Below, in pieces: positions 1 to 10,340 of a DNA stretch of 64,000 nucleotides. The notes under the pieces are model-generated. The model worked only from the letters and a program-made list of their open reading frames with translations, did not search any database and had not been told where the DNA came from. The translations under genes were made by a program, and so were the position numbers. Within the stretch, counting starts at the first letter, position 1. The number at the start of each line of letters is the position of its first letter. The DNA comes from Tetrapisispora phaffii CBS 4417 (taxonomy: Eukaryota; Ascomycota; Saccharomycetes; Saccharomycetales; Saccharomycetaceae), in NCBI RefSeq assembly GCF_000236905.1, contig NC_016533.1, forward strand, positions 310,001 to 374,000, read 5' to 3'.

Positions 1-141
1 GTCGTTAATAACAATCATAATGCCTCTCAACAACAACAACCAACTTATTTTGCACATGATTCGAATAACCGTGCTATCTTGGAAGACCCATTCCAAGACA
101 TAGATTTGGAAACAGAATCCATTAAACTAAACTTGCATTAG
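1..141 (+). CDS. C-terminal end of a protein gene at the RSF1/SFK1 position (partial)
   Basis: Frame 1 is open from the window edge to a TAG at 139-141 and gives the last 46 residues of a protein. The tail has an Asn/Gln-rich stretch followed by an acidic end finishing in the residues SIKLNLH. The next gene is EIS1 on the opposite strand, tail to tail. In S. cerevisiae the neighbour at this place is RSF1 (YMR030W, respiratory transcription modulator) beside EIS1, or SFK1 (YKL051W, membrane protein of the phosphoinositide pathway) beside the EIS1 paralogue YKL050C. Both would lie on this strand, so synteny does not choose between them, and the tail has no motif that does. The frame, codon use and position support a real coding end; the identity is open. 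Confidence 0.5.
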   Translation, partial: VVNNNHNASQQQQPTYFAHDSNNRAILEDPFQDIDLETESIKLNLH

Positions 142-292
142 ATTATTTAAATTCCTTCATACATATATATTCAACAGTACGTTTTGAGGAAACATTCATC
201 AATACAATACATTCAAAATTATATTGGAATTTAGTTATTAAATAAAATTAAATTAAATTGAGTTAAATTAAATTAAGAATTACATATAAAAA

Positions 293-2917
293 TTAAAACA
301 CCTCCGTTAGATAGCTACTGTCTTGTGGTTTATCCTCAGATAACCCAGATTCCAATTCATGATCGTCATGATCCTCAGGTATCGTCCCTTGGGAAAACCC
401 ACTAAAAGTAGAACTTGCATTATCAGCGTGTTTATCTTCAACGGTATCATGATTTGAGGGCAGATTAGAAGCAAGCGGGGATGAAACAGCTGGCTTATTG
501 GAGCTATTACTCTTAAGAATTTCTTCAACTCTAGGAACGTCTGATATAACGCCGCTAACAGCAGTGACGGACTTAGCCGAGGCTGATGGGGTTGCTACAC
601 TCGCTATTTCTGATTGAGTTGTACCAAAATCGTTATTGTCTCTCTTCGAATCCTTTGTGACTTCAATCTTTGGAACTGAGGCTGCAGACTTCCCAGTGGC
701 CTCCGCATGTTCATTCTGAAGTGAAATCTCAACATGTTTATTGACGAGTTGTTCCGTTGATTCAGTGATACCAATCAAATTCTTGAGCTTTTCTTCATCG
801 ATTTTTGGTTCACCTCTCAGTTCAGCATTTTTTCCTAAGGCTTCCATCAACTTTAATTTCTCTCTTTTCAATTCTAATTCGACCTTATTCAATTCACTCT
901 TACGTTCATTAACAATGGCATCTATTTCTAATTGTCTTAAAGTTGTTTGTTCAGTAGAAAGTTTAGTTTCTTCTTTAACTTTATTAGCAGTGACAATTAA
1001 AGTCTCATCAATATGTTGTAATAAATTTTGTTTATCAGTCGATAACTCCAGAATTCTTTTGTCTTCTTCAATTTGCCTCTCTTCTTTTTCTTTCAAATCA
1101 GCATCAAGATCGATAATCTTTGATTTGTGAGATTCAATTGATTCATGTAACTTTTGAATACTTTCATTGATAATGTTTTTTTCATTCAATAGTGCGTTAT
1201 GTTCCTTTTCTGCTTTTGTAATTTCGTCTTGATAAGGTTTTAACAGAATTTGTTGTTCTTTTTTAGCATTTTCCAAGTCAACTTTTCTGTTTTCATTCCA
1301 GTTGAGTAATTCATTCTTTGCATTTTCTTGATAAGTATTAATAGCCATATGATTACTAGATCTCAAAGCGTATAAATCTGCTTTGTTGTTAGCAATTTCA
1401 TTGGTCTTCTCAGAAACGTTTTTATCCATCTGTGCTACCAAGTTATCATATTTTTGTTTCTGAGTAGTCTCTGCTAACTTCTTCTCATTCTCCATTCTAA
1501 GTCTGGTGAATGTTCTGATTTTATCATTGCTGATCATTTTACCTCTGTGTAAAGCTTCTAGTTGGACATAGGCAGCTTTGAACTCAGCAAGTCTACTTTC
1601 AATTATCTCATCAGCTTGACGTTGAGCATCGGCTCTGTCATTGATTTCGCCCAAGACCGGTGAAATCATGTTATTAGCAATATCTGAAATTTCTTCATTA
1701 GATAGTAACAAACCACCTCCCAGATTAACTCTAGTTTCTGGTGGAGGCAATTTGCTGTATTTCTCTCTTACAATGTCCAGTGCCTTTTGATTCAAAGCTT
1801 CGTTATCAAATAACCTTGCTGGATACATTCTCTGTAGATCTTGATCAATACTGTTCAATCTAGTGCTAGCATTGGCCTGTGCCATATTCAAAACCTGTTG
1901 CGAGGTCAATTGAGCTAAGTATTCTTTTCTTAACGCTTCTTTTTCTAGCGTGCCTGGATCTGTTTCGATCAAAGTCTGAGCATCCAAATCCTTAACAGCG
2001 ATAGCAGCGACTGTAGCCAGTCTCTTTTGTTCACTCTGTTTCAACAATTCTTGCTCCTTCAAAGCTTCGGAAGCCGAAGCAGCACTTAAGGTCATTGGCA
2101 ATAAGTTTGATTGGAGGGTAGTAGTCCTCGAGCCACCATTCACACCGTCTTCAACCTTAGTTAGCAGACCTTTGGTAAAGTTTCTGCGCTCAGGTGAAAT
2201 CCTGTCCTTAATTCTTTGCTCAGCTTTCTTCTCTGCACCTTTCAAAACTTTGGACAAGTCCATCGAAGGAAAAGCCTTGCTAGAGTAAGTTTCTTGAGGA
2301 GGTTGAGGTGCTGCACTGTCATGTGACAAAACGCTGACTGCTGAACTTATCGAATAAGTGTTTGAGCCAGATCTCTTTCTGCTGTCAACAGAAGATTTAG
2401 CAGCCGAGGCTGCATTAGAAGAATTACTTCTTAAGGAATATGCCTTAGAGGCTGCGTTCTGGGAACCAGCAAGATTGGGAACACCAGTCTGAAACGTAGG
2501 ACTCTTTTGGTGCAACGCAGCCGCAGCAGCACTCGAAGAAGCTCTGTAGATTCTTGCTGCAATCTCAGCGTTGGGGTCGATTATTCTTTTATAGGTGGCA
2601 ATCTTCAACTTCTCTTCATTCTCTTTCGCAGTCTGTGCCGCAGCGTACACAGCATGCTTCTTATCCTTTGTACCGGTACCTTGGACAACATTGGCGCTGT
2701 GCAAAGGAGATTCATAAATACCGTACTTCAGTTTAGCTCTGTAAAGAGCCTCTTTACTTAAACGTGCGTTAGTAGCACTGTACACTTTCTCCGACGTGAC
2801 TGTCTTCACGACAGTCGATTTTGTTTGGACCTTCGAACCAAAACTCACAGTAGCAGCATCGGCACTCATAGCCTTTTGCAAATCACTTTCATCGCCAATA
2901 GCAGATATCAACGACAT
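293..2917 (-). CDS. EIS1: Eisosome component Eis1 (YMR031C / YKL050C family)
   Basis: The 874-residue product matches the Eis1/YKL050C family, peripheral proteins of the eisosome, the plasma-membrane furrow domain organised by Pil1 and Lsp1. The recognisable part is the N-terminus (MSLISAIGDESDLQKAMSAD) and the following region with Ala/Ser-rich segments. About residues 440-700 are a long charged coiled coil rich in Glu, Lys and Gln, and the last 150 residues are a Ser/Thr/acidic low-complexity tail. Length is close to S. cerevisiae Eis1 (about 843). The start is the ATG at 2917. S. cerevisiae keeps two copies; here only one is visible, beside CSE4 as YKL050C is, and also left of ARP9 as YMR031C is. 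The exact duplicate it descends from cannot be told from the sequence alone. Confidence 0.93.
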   Translation of the reverse strand: MSLISAIGDESDLQKAMSADAATVSFGSKVQTKSTVVKTVTSEKVYSATNARLSKEALYRAKLKYGIYESPLHSANVVQGTGTKDKKHAVYAAAQTAKENEEKLKIATYKRIIDPNAEIAARIYRASSSAAAAALHQKSPTFQTGVPNLAGSQNAASKAYSLRSNSSNAASAAKSSVDSRKRSGSNTYSISSAVSVLSHDSAAPQPPQETYSSKAFPSMDLSKVLKGAEKKAEQRIKDRISPERRNFTKGLLTKVEDGVNGGSRTTTLQSNLLPMTLSAASASEALKEQELLKQSEQKRLATVAAIAVKDLDAQTLIETDPGTLEKEALRKEYLAQLTSQQVLNMAQANASTRLNSIDQDLQRMYPARLFDNEALNQKALDIVREKYSKLPPPETRVNLGGGLLLSNEEISDIANNMISPVLGEINDRADAQRQADEIIESRLAEFKAAYVQLEALHRGKMISNDKIRTFTRLRMENEKKLAETTQKQKYDNLVAQMDKNVSEKTNEIANNKADLYALRSSNHMAINTYQENAKNELLNWNENRKVDLENAKKEQQILLKPYQDEITKAEKEHNALLNEKNIINESIQKLHESIESHKSKIIDLDADLKEKEERQIEEDKRILELSTDKQNLLQHIDETLIVTANKVKEETKLSTEQTTLRQLEIDAIVNERKSELNKVELELKREKLKLMEALGKNAELRGEPKIDEEKLKNLIGITESTEQLVNKHVEISLQNEHAEATGKSAASVPKIEVTKDSKRDNNDFGTTQSEIASVATPSASAKSVTAVSGVISDVPRVEEILKSNSSNKPAVSSPLASNLPSNHDTVEDKHADNASSTFSGFSQGTIPEDHDDHELESGLSEDKPQDSSYLTEVF

Positions 2918-3549
2918 AATCCAAATATTTCAAAACTATACAACTAGTAACTTTGTTGTTCTGCACCTTGACAATTGTTAGCTGACAAATAAAACCCACC
3001 AATTATCAAATCCACAAAACACACACACCTATATACACATGTATATATACATTTCAAAGAACAATCATAAAATAAGTTGATTAGAACTGTTGCTTATCCA
3101 TTTCCTGTAGTCATTAACTGAGTTAAAGGGCTAGTTGTTGATGGAAATTCGAAATTCTTCAAAATATCCACATTTTGAGGGTGACTCGTGCGGCTGTTTC
3201 TGAGCAAAAAATGGGATGATGGCTCAGTAGACACTTGATAAGCCAGCCCAAGCTAATCCACCCCCGTCTTGTTGTTGGACGCATCGGACATGAGGAACAG
3301 ACATGAGGACATCTTACTTCTCTTTGTCATGTGAAGTTGCTTACTGGCTCTTTCCCCAAGGGTCTTCGCTAACATGCCAAGAAGTTTACGTTATGTTGCT
3401 GTTTCTTGGAAGACCTCAACAACGTTCGGTTGTCAATTTGACACATTCAGAGGTTTATGTGGTGAACGAGCACAGACGGAGTGGTTCGTTGCAATTATAT
3501 GTGTGTTGTTTTAAATTACTTAATACATTGTTCCCATTTTGTAGATAAA
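2918..3549. other. Intergenic: EIS1 promoter and CSE4 3' flank
   Basis: These 632 bases hold the EIS1 upstream region (a TATA-like alternating stretch near 3030-3055) and the 3' flank of CSE4. An 81-codon ATG frame on the plus strand (3303-3548) shows no family resemblance and I treat it as chance. A short direct repeat around GACATGAGGA occurs twice between 3286 and 3311. I see no RNA gene. Confidence 0.6.
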
Positions 3550-4269
3550 CTATATAAATTGACCTCTAATTCTTCTTGCCAGTTGCATGTCTTTTCTCAT
3601 TACTGTTATTCTTCTTGCATGCAACGCTAGAAGGTTTGTGTGTTCTAGTAGCCCTACCAGGTACGCTTCACTTGCTTCTTGTAACGCCAGGATAGCCATG
3701 CTTTGCCATCTGAAATTTTGTTCTTCTGTGGTGAATTGTTCAGTGACTTCCTTGACTAATCTTGCAAACGGAATTTTCGATATTAATAAATCTGTCGACC
3801 TTTGATATTTCCTGATTTCATACATTGCTAATTCACTGGGCGTGAATTTCTTCTTAGGATTAGCATTCTTATTTCGTAGCTTCTTGCTTTTCTTCTTTGA
3901 TGACATCTCCTGTTTGACTCGCTCTACCGTCTCATTTCTTCTCATGTGCGTATCGTAATCACTGTCGCTGTCACTGTCACTTGCACTGTCATCAATTAGA
4001 CCTCTCTCCACCTCACTGTCACTTGCACTGCCATCATCTCCAGCATACTCTCTATCTGAATCCAAGTCATCACCCACATCCCCGGCAACGGGTATCTCTT
4101 TTCTCGACAGTATTTTCTCAAACTGTTGCCGATCAGTCTGTCTCTGTAGCAACCTCCTCCTCTCTCTATTACGTTGCAACAACGATAGAGCTCGTTCATT
4201 TATATCATCTTCAGTCTCTATGATCCTATTGACATTAGTCAATGTCCTATTTGATCCATTTGTCTCCAT
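3550..4269 (-). CDS. CSE4: Centromeric histone H3 variant Cse4 (CENP-A)
   Basis: The product replaces histone H3 in the single nucleosome of each point centromere and seeds kinetochore assembly. The last 100 residues (about 138-239) are the histone fold and are almost identical to S. cerevisiae Cse4, including [20 protein letters not shown], the CENP-A targeting loop region and the ending [10 protein letters not shown]. The first 135 residues are the long divergent N-terminal tail, with an Asp/Ser-rich acidic patch at about 70-105 and a Lys-rich stretch just before the fold. At 239 residues it is slightly longer than S. cerevisiae Cse4 (229). It is divergently arranged with ARP9, and the shared promoter carries an ACGCGT box. 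In S. cerevisiae CSE4 is likewise next to the EIS1 paralogue YKL050C. Confidence 0.98.
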   Translation of the reverse strand: METNGSNRTLTNVNRIIETEDDINERALSLLQRNRERRRLLQRQTDRQQFEKILSRKEIPVAGDVGDDLDSDREYAGDDGSASDSEVERGLIDDSASDSDSDSDYDTHMRRNETVERVKQEMSSKKKSKKLRNKNANPKKKFTPSELAMYEIRKYQRSTDLLISKIPFARLVKEVTEQFTTEEQNFRWQSMAILALQEASEAYLVGLLEHTNLLALHARRITVMRKDMQLARRIRGQFI

Positions 4270-4739
4270 ACTTTCCGTTTCTCCCTAGGTACCAACACTA
4301 CTATCAATCTGTAGCTCCAGCACTCCCAAATCTAAATTGTACCCTTGCTTCATAAAAGATACTAAACAACTGCCACTACATCAACGATTAACTTGTTTAT
4401 ATATTCGCTATACATGTTGTTTATATGCATGTAGTGGTTTGGGTCTTACGCGTTAAGTGATTTCTTAACAGCTGCATCACTCTCTACGAACAAACAGTGG
4501 TTGGAATTTGAATATCAACAACTTTGAAGAACCAACGTTCGAAGATTTATTTATTATTTAAAATCGATACTAAATAATGGGTTGTTTTATTGGGGAGTGT
4601 TGGTACAATCGGGAGCTGAACGATTGCTAAGAGATACATTGATCAGTTGGACAACTACAAGTTTTGACTTTCAGGTTTTCTTATTTTTTCATTGAGTGGT
4701 TCAAAACAAAAAGTTCAAAAACACAAATAATATTGAAGG
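4270..4739. other. Divergent CSE4/ARP9 promoter region
   Basis: This 470-base region separates the divergent starts of CSE4 and ARP9. It contains an MCB box at 4448-4453 and a T/A-rich stretch just before ARP9 suited to a constitutive promoter. I see no RNA gene or open frame of note. Confidence 0.7.
4448..4453. promoter_or_regulatory. MCB element (ACGCGT) in the CSE4/ARP9 promoter
   Basis: A perfect MluI cell-cycle box, ACGCGT, lies 179 bp upstream of the CSE4 start and 287 bp upstream of the ARP9 start. MBF (Mbp1-Swi6) binds this palindrome to drive G1/S transcription. CSE4 is the likelier target because its product is needed at replication of centromeres. The extended 10-mer ACGCGTTAAG recurs, inverted, before ELM1. 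Confidence 0.6.
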
Positions 4740-6158
4740 ATGGCAAGATTGGATAGTATTTTTATTGTCTATCCTAGATCAGGAACCACGATAGTTCAGT
4801 TTGGGTTGCAGGATGAGGTGTTTAATCTTCCTGCGCTGGAGATACCGACTGTTGTCTATCAAGGCACTGATGATGAAGGAAATGTTCAATACAGGTCAAG
4901 TGCTTCTACATCGAGTAGTGGTGCCAATGATACTGACTCTAAGCCGTTAAAGGAGGTCAGACCTATTGTAGATGGTGAAATTGTCGATTTGGAGGCTTTC
5001 CTGTATTTTTTGAAACTTATTTACATATCGATCCTGGCAGATAAGCATAAAAATGATCCAGATGCTTTTGATAGAGAATTGTCAAATGTACCTCTACTTT
5101 TGATCTCCCATTATAAATGGTCTGCGCAACAGATTGAGAAAATAAACCAACACGTCTTTGAGATTTTGAAATTGAACAGTTTCTTAATGTTACCAACTTC
5201 TTTGGCTGCTACTCATGCTATGGCAGCTTTACAAAATTCAATTGTAATTGACATCGGCAAAACGCATACTGACATTCTACCAATTGTCGATTATTCACAA
5301 TTAACCCATTTCTCATCTACCATTCCAATTGGTGGTAATGACATTAATACACATTTGAAATCTATTTTACCAAGTCTTTCAGATGATCAAATTGAGGACT
5401 TGAAATTGTCAAATATATACGAGGTATTAAACGCTGAAGCCAAGAAAAATTATGCTGATTTGCATCAAGCCGATGAAGATGAAGATGATAGCGCAATCGA
5501 CGTTGCTGCAATTATAACAAGTGGTAGAGATGCTCGTGAAATATTGGAAGGAGAGAGAAAAAATAAAAATGAAAATAGTTTACCAAATTCAGAATTAGAT
5601 AAAAATTCTTTTGTCGATAGAAATGGTCAATTGATTTCAGTAGGTAAGCAAAGATTCCAAGGTTGCGAAAATCTAATAAAAGCAATCTCAAAAAGAGTTG
5701 GCTATACTATCTCAATGGTTCAAGATATAAATAAACAAAAAGCTATGTGGGAAAATATCGTTATTGTTGGAAACACATCTCTTCTCACAGGTTTCCAAGA
5801 TTCTTTATTAACAAAATTAATGGATGACAACTTAGTGATAGAACCTCAATCCGAACAAGATAAGAGACAACAAGATGCTATGGACTCTGCTGCAACTTCT
5901 TCAAAGAAGAAGTCAAAATATATGGGAACTAATTTTGTTCCAACTATTGAATACCAACAAGTCCCAACCTCTATAAAACTAGCAAAAGCTCCAGAATATT
6001 TCCCGGAATGGAAGAAAAATAAATACGCCAATATAGTATTCCTAGGTGGTATGATAGTGGCAAGACAAGTATTCACTCATTCAAAAGTTAACTTCTTCAT
6101 TAACCGAGATAATTATAACGAGAATGGCCCAGCTTCATATTGGGATATAAATTTATGA
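4740..6158 (+). CDS. ARP9: Actin-related protein Arp9 of SWI/SNF and RSC
   Basis: Arp9 pairs with Arp7 as a module on the HSA helix of the remodelling ATPases of SWI/SNF and RSC. The 472 residues align over their whole length with S. cerevisiae Arp9 (467). Shared landmarks are the N-terminal DSIFIVYPRSGTT, the nuclear-ARP block around VVIDIGKTHTDILPIVDYSQL (shown here only as a guide, residues about 169-190), ITSGRDAREILE, VGKQRFQGCENLIK and the C-terminal PEYFPEWKKNKYANIVFLGG. The actin nucleotide pocket is degenerate, as in the family. The start is the ATG at 4740. In S. cerevisiae the gene (YMR033W) sits between HOF1 and RCH1; HOF1 is missing here but RCH1 follows tail to tail. Confidence 0.97.
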   Translation: MARLDSIFIVYPRSGTTIVQFGLQDEVFNLPALEIPTVVYQGTDDEGNVQYRSSASTSSSGANDTDSKPLKEVRPIVDGEIVDLEAFLYFLKLIYISILADKHKNDPDAFDRELSNVPLLLISHYKWSAQQIEKINQHVFEILKLNSFLMLPTSLAATHAMAALQNSIVIDIGKTHTDILPIVDYSQLTHFSSTIPIGGNDINTHLKSILPSLSDDQIEDLKLSNIYEVLNAEAKKNYADLHQADEDEDDSAIDVAAIITSGRDAREILEGERKNKNENSLPNSELDKNSFVDRNGQLISVGKQRFQGCENLIKAISKRVGYTISMVQDINKQKAMWENIVIVGNTSLLTGFQDSLLTKLMDDNLVIEPQSEQDKRQQDAMDSAATSSKKKSKYMGTNFVPTIEYQQVPTSIKLAKAPEYFPEWKKNKYANIVFLGGMIVARQVFTHSKVNFFINRDNYNENGPASYWDINL

Positions 6159-6378
6159 TACAAGTACAAACGCACACAGACACACACTCACATATATTAT
6201 ATAATGAAGAAATATCGGATATTATTGACATAAACTTATTAAATATTTTGAATCAAATGTATTATTATTATTGTTGTTGTTAACAGGGGAGTATGGCATA
6301 CTCTCTTAAATGCTGATTGTATAATTATGTAATTATGTCGTAGAATGCAACTTTATCTGTGTAAAACATCATTCAATA

Positions 6379-7632
6379 TTATTGTTTTCGAGAATCTAGT
6401 GAGGATTCGTCATGGATTGTAAGCTGAGAATTGGTTACCAAGGAACTCTCTGCATCTAATGATACCTTCTTATCTTTCTCTATCCAGTGCTTGAATAAAG
6501 GAACACACCAACTTGCCACTATCACTTGCTCACTTTGGTATAACACAAGCGGTACTAATAGCTTTCCTAAATTCGATTTATCGTCTGCATATTGCGCAGT
6601 AACTAAAGAAACACCCAATGCAGCAGTTTTAGCTGCTCCACAGAACATTATGCAAACTGTATCTTCCTTTGAATAATAGAAAGGTCTAAACAACTTGTAG
6701 GAGTACTTATAAAGTTTCGAAGAGTTATCATCGTATTTTTCTTTAAATATTTTAATGATGAACCATGGTCGAGCAAATAAATAGCAAATACCTGTAAAAA
6801 AAAGGTACAATCCAAGGTTAAAAAAGCACAAAAATATTATACAGACATGAGAAACCGATGTGAATGAATGTTGGTAAAATGCTGTCGAGAATGAGTTAAA
6901 CATAATCAACAACAACATGTATGAGCCAATTTTAATATGATATTTTTTTAGGAAATTCAAGTATATCTGTGTATACCTTTGCCAGACATTTTGAATTACT
7001 TGTCCAACAAATAAAGGTACAAACACTGACAGTCCAATTTGTTTAATGACTCTTCTGTACAAGGCAGCTATTCCCCCACCCGAAGCTGGATTACCATATT
7101 TAAATAAAGAAGCAGATGTATAAAGTTGAACTAATGCAGGGGTAACGAAAGCTCCCAGTAGGTTCCCTATAAAAACTTCACACACGCATAAAATATCATT
7201 ACCACCTGCTTCAGCAGTCATTATAACATTTGATGCTACTGTTGTTGGACAAGTGGAAGTCAAAATCAGTCCAATTAAAACCCAGTCGTCAATCAACGGA
7301 TCATTCGAATATTTGATGGCAGCAGCAAAACCAAATACGATAGACGACGTGACTAGGAAGCTGATAACAAGTATAACCAGATGAGCTCTCCAGTTATATA
7401 AATTTGCAGCTAGCACATTTGTTTTCATACTCAAGCCACTTTGTAAAAATATCCATGCAACTGCTCCATAACCGATACTATATTCACCTTTAATTAAACC
7501 ACCATCTCTTGCAAAATTTGGAGCAAACCTAGCAATGACAATAAACACAGCTAAGCAATAAAAAAACCATTGACCTTTTAGATAGTTTGTGATAGGATGG
7601 TTCCATATCTTCTTAAGAACACTTTTATTCAT
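6379..7632 (-). CDS. RCH1: Rch1, SBF-like plasma-membrane transporter family protein
   Basis: The product is a multi-spanning membrane protein of the bile-acid:sodium-symporter-like fold. In yeasts Rch1 negatively regulates calcium uptake and homeostasis. The ATG at 7632 gives 417 residues that begin in register with the S. cerevisiae protein (434); an in-frame ATG at 7680 would add 16 residues that look unrelated. Family blocks are clear: IVIARFAPNFARDGGLIKG near residue 30, GLILTSTCPTTVASNVIMT, EVFIGNLLGAFVTPALVQL, and FYYSKEDTVCIMFCGAAKTA near the C-terminus. About nine to ten hydrophobic segments are visible, with a hydrophilic tail. Order ARP9-RCH1 matches YMR033W-YMR034C. Confidence 0.96.
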   Translation of the reverse strand: MNKSVLKKIWNHPITNYLKGQWFFYCLAVFIVIARFAPNFARDGGLIKGEYSIGYGAVAWIFLQSGLSMKTNVLAANLYNWRAHLVILVISFLVTSSIVFGFAAAIKYSNDPLIDDWVLIGLILTSTCPTTVASNVIMTAEAGGNDILCVCEVFIGNLLGAFVTPALVQLYTSASLFKYGNPASGGGIAALYRRVIKQIGLSVFVPLFVGQVIQNVWQRYTQIYLNFLKKYHIKIGSYMLLLIMFNSFSTAFYQHSFTSVSHVCIIFLCFFNLGLYLFFTGICYLFARPWFIIKIFKEKYDDNSSKLYKYSYKLFRPFYYSKEDTVCIMFCGAAKTAALGVSLVTAQYADDKSNLGKLLVPLVLYQSEQVIVASWCVPLFKHWIEKDKKVSLDAESSLVTNSQLTIHDESSLDSRKQ

Positions 7633-8087
7633 AATAAATGTGTCTATCTCTAAAATTCTTTTAGCTGATGTTCTGCACATGTGGTAACCATGTTATTTCA
7701 ATAATAGGCTCAACATATAAACAAATATCGAATAAGATATCACTATTTTCACTTACATATATATATATAAAGGTATATATATCTTTTATAGAAACTGTAC
7801 ATTCGGATGCTTATAGTCATTCTTGTGGAATTCTTGCGATGAGGTGGATTATGTTATTACTTTTAAGCCGATTCGTCCATATTGACTCATTAATAATTCA
7901 TGATGTAAAAATACCACAAGATCTTATTAAGCTACCTAATTCGATGACATATGATTAATGTTGTTGTTATATTGTTACAATTTCAATTCATTATCTTAAG
8001 ATCAAAGACAATGAGCTGCAAAAAACTTACCTAGTAATTTATAAATCGAATCTATATACAAATTGTTGTGCGAAATCAAAGGTTGAT
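7633..8087. other. Intergenic: RCH1 promoter and ELM1 3' flank
   Basis: The region carries an alternating TA stretch (about 7757-7785) that can serve as the RCH1 TATA element. A 96-codon plus-strand frame at 7668-7958 has no recognisable content and is treated as chance. Nothing else is evident. Confidence 0.6.
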
Positions 8088-10340
8088 TTATTCCATATAC
8101 TTGAAATAATTCTGGAATTCTTTGAAGGCGTCGACTGTATTCCTCTTATTTGATGCCGACTTGTTAAGATACTCTTTATCAGTAGCTTGTTTTATGTTAT
8201 TATCTCTAACCTCCTCAGACGTGCCACTTAGTATATCTTTGAAATTCATTACGTTTTTTGAATGTGCAAGTTTACTTTTGCTTTGAAATACATTGTGTGC
8301 TTGTTGTTTGTGTTTTGCTAGATGTGTATGAACTTGTATTGGTGTGCTGTTAATTGTTGATGGAAGCATCTCCTCACTTCTAGAAAACTGATTGAAAAGA
8401 GATAAACCTTGTCTTATACCAGGTGAGTAATCTGCACCTTCGTCTATAATTTTTTTGGTGGGTGTAAGTTCCACCATAGATGTGGATGATATCTGATATA
8501 ATGCCTTTTCAGGTGTACTCCTATCAGAACTTACAACTGGATAATGTCCCGGTATATTGTCATCGATTTTACTCATTTCATTTTCATAATTATCCATTGG
8601 GACTGGTGGTTCAAGCGTGGACCCAAATGATGAAGCTTCTGAGGAAGATATGGATAATACTTCTAATTGCTTTTCTATCGAAATTCTATTGGGAAAATTA
8701 TTCATATTTGGACTAGAGTATGATGAATAGAGGTCTTCATCATCTCCTGGTTCTGATCCATAACCAAATGACATCTGTGGCGGGGTTGGTAAGGTGACAG
8801 TCTCTTTAGGAATAATAGTTCCCTTACCGTTAAATTTATTCTGTGAATTATTACTTTTTATTGAATTAAAATTCAAAATATTTTGAAACAATCCTTTGAC
8901 TTTGTTCTTCTGTGACTTCAAGGGTGTTTCCTTCTTACTTCTGAAAATTGAAGAATTGTTATTGTCAACATTTTTTAAATCTGTATCTCTGTCTAAGTTG
9001 AGTTTTCCATTTGAATTAACTCCAATTAATTTATTATAAAGAGAATCTATTGTGATTCTGTCACTCGGACTTTTGACCAGAATTTTATTAATCAATAGTT
9101 CCTCAATCCAATCCCCACGATGCGTTATCGTTAATTCAACTTTAGCGATTCTTTTATAAGTGTCAAATTCATTATCTCCAAAAAACGGTAGTTCATTGTA
9201 TAGAATACAGTATAATGTTACACCAAATGACCACATGTCTATGCTAAAATGGTCAAATTCAAGGTCATTCGTGCTAATTGCACTGGATGACTTATCTACT
9301 TGGTTATCTTCTGAATAATATGAGCAAAGTTCAGGGGCAATAAATGCAGGCGTCCCTACAATTTTTTTTATTTCTGTCTTAAAACAATTCTGTAAAGTGT
9401 TTTCCTTATCATCTTTTATGAACATGAATGCTGGGTCAATAACACTGCAGCCAAAGTCAGAAATCTTAAATTTCATTTCAATTGAGTCTAATAATACATT
9501 TGCTGGTTTCAAGTCTCTATGGATACAACCATTATCCTTCAAATACATTAGCCCAGCAGTCATGTCGATTGTAAACTTTTCTGCAAATACATTTAGTACA
9601 TTCTCATTTTCAAGTGATTCTTGAGACCTCGATAAAAACTGTCTCCATTGTGGTAACACGTCGCCTGGATGGTTTCTCTTCCACTGCAATTCACCTAAGT
9701 CACAATACTGGTTAACTATCCATATTTTATTTGAATGTGGAGAGTCTAGAAATTCTATAAGTTTAATAACGTTATCTGACTTGTTTAATTTCGATAATAC
9801 AAATAGCTCATATTTAATTTTATGCAGATTAACTAACATTACAACTTGTTCATGTGTCAAATTATGGTCTTTATTAATTAAATTCTTACTTTTCCAAATG
9901 GCGAGTTGCCTTAGTACTTGATTCATTGAATATTGTTGATTATTCATCGGCTTCTTTCCTATTACTTTTATTGCGACCAATTTCTTTCCTGTAGAACTAT
10001 CATGAGACTTCAACACACATGCTTTATAGACTTTCCCAAATTGACCTTTCCCCAACGAATCTGATATTGTATAATTATTAATTATAAGATTATCATCAAC
10101 ATCTCTTGATGCATTTTGAATATTAGAGGCATATGCTAATATTTGTGATGTCAAATAAGTATCGTTATCCTCTATAATGGAATAATATGATGGACGTAGA
10201 TTTGAAGATGAGGAAAGGGTTGAATCAGCAAATGAGCCCTGACTTCCAGCTGATAACGGTGAAAATTGTTTAGCTCTACCTATCTCAAAATTTCCAAAAC
10301 TATCAAGTATCTGCAAATTCAGAAGAGTTGGATGCTTCAT
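8088..10340 (-). CDS. ELM1: Serine/threonine kinase Elm1 (bud-neck / septin and LKB1-like kinase)
   Basis: Elm1 is a bud-neck kinase that organises septins, activates Snf1 and acts in the morphogenesis and spindle-position checkpoints. The kinase domain spans about residues 90-430. It shows the Gly loop LGKGQFGKV (97-105), VAIKVIGKK, the catalytic HRDLKPANVLLD, the Mg-binding KISDFGCS, and activation-segment GTPAFIAPEL, then DMWSFGVTLY. All catalytic residues are present. The C-terminal 320 residues are a Ser/Asn-rich regulatory tail. The protein (750) is longer than S. cerevisiae Elm1 (640), mainly in insertions and the tail. In S. cerevisiae ELM1 (YKL048C) is next to CSE4; here ARP9 and RCH1 from the sister region lie between them. 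An MCB box precedes the gene. Confidence 0.93.
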   Translation of the reverse strand: MKHPTLLNLQILDSFGNFEIGRAKQFSPLSAGSQGSFADSTLSSSSNLRPSYYSIIEDNDTYLTSQILAYASNIQNASRDVDDNLIINNYTISDSLGKGQFGKVYKACVLKSHDSSTGKKLVAIKVIGKKPMNNQQYSMNQVLRQLAIWKSKNLINKDHNLTHEQVVMLVNLHKIKYELFVLSKLNKSDNVIKLIEFLDSPHSNKIWIVNQYCDLGELQWKRNHPGDVLPQWRQFLSRSQESLENENVLNVFAEKFTIDMTAGLMYLKDNGCIHRDLKPANVLLDSIEMKFKISDFGCSVIDPAFMFIKDDKENTLQNCFKTEIKKIVGTPAFIAPELCSYYSEDNQVDKSSSAISTNDLEFDHFSIDMWSFGVTLYCILYNELPFFGDNEFDTYKRIAKVELTITHRGDWIEELLINKILVKSPSDRITIDSLYNKLIGVNSNGKLNLDRDTDLKNVDNNNSSIFRSKKETPLKSQKNKVKGLFQNILNFNSIKSNNSQNKFNGKGTIIPKETVTLPTPPQMSFGYGSEPGDDEDLYSSYSSPNMNNFPNRISIEKQLEVLSISSSEASSFGSTLEPPVPMDNYENEMSKIDDNIPGHYPVVSSDRSTPEKALYQISSTSMVELTPTKKIIDEGADYSPGIRQGLSLFNQFSRSEEMLPSTINSTPIQVHTHLAKHKQQAHNVFQSKSKLAHSKNVMNFKDILSGTSEEVRDNNIKQATDKEYLNKSASNKRNTVDAFKEFQNYFKYME

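Noticed and set aside
3303..3548. 81-codon ATG frame between EIS1 and CSE4
   Set aside because: No domain, no neighbour logic, ordinary length for chance, and no recognisable relative.
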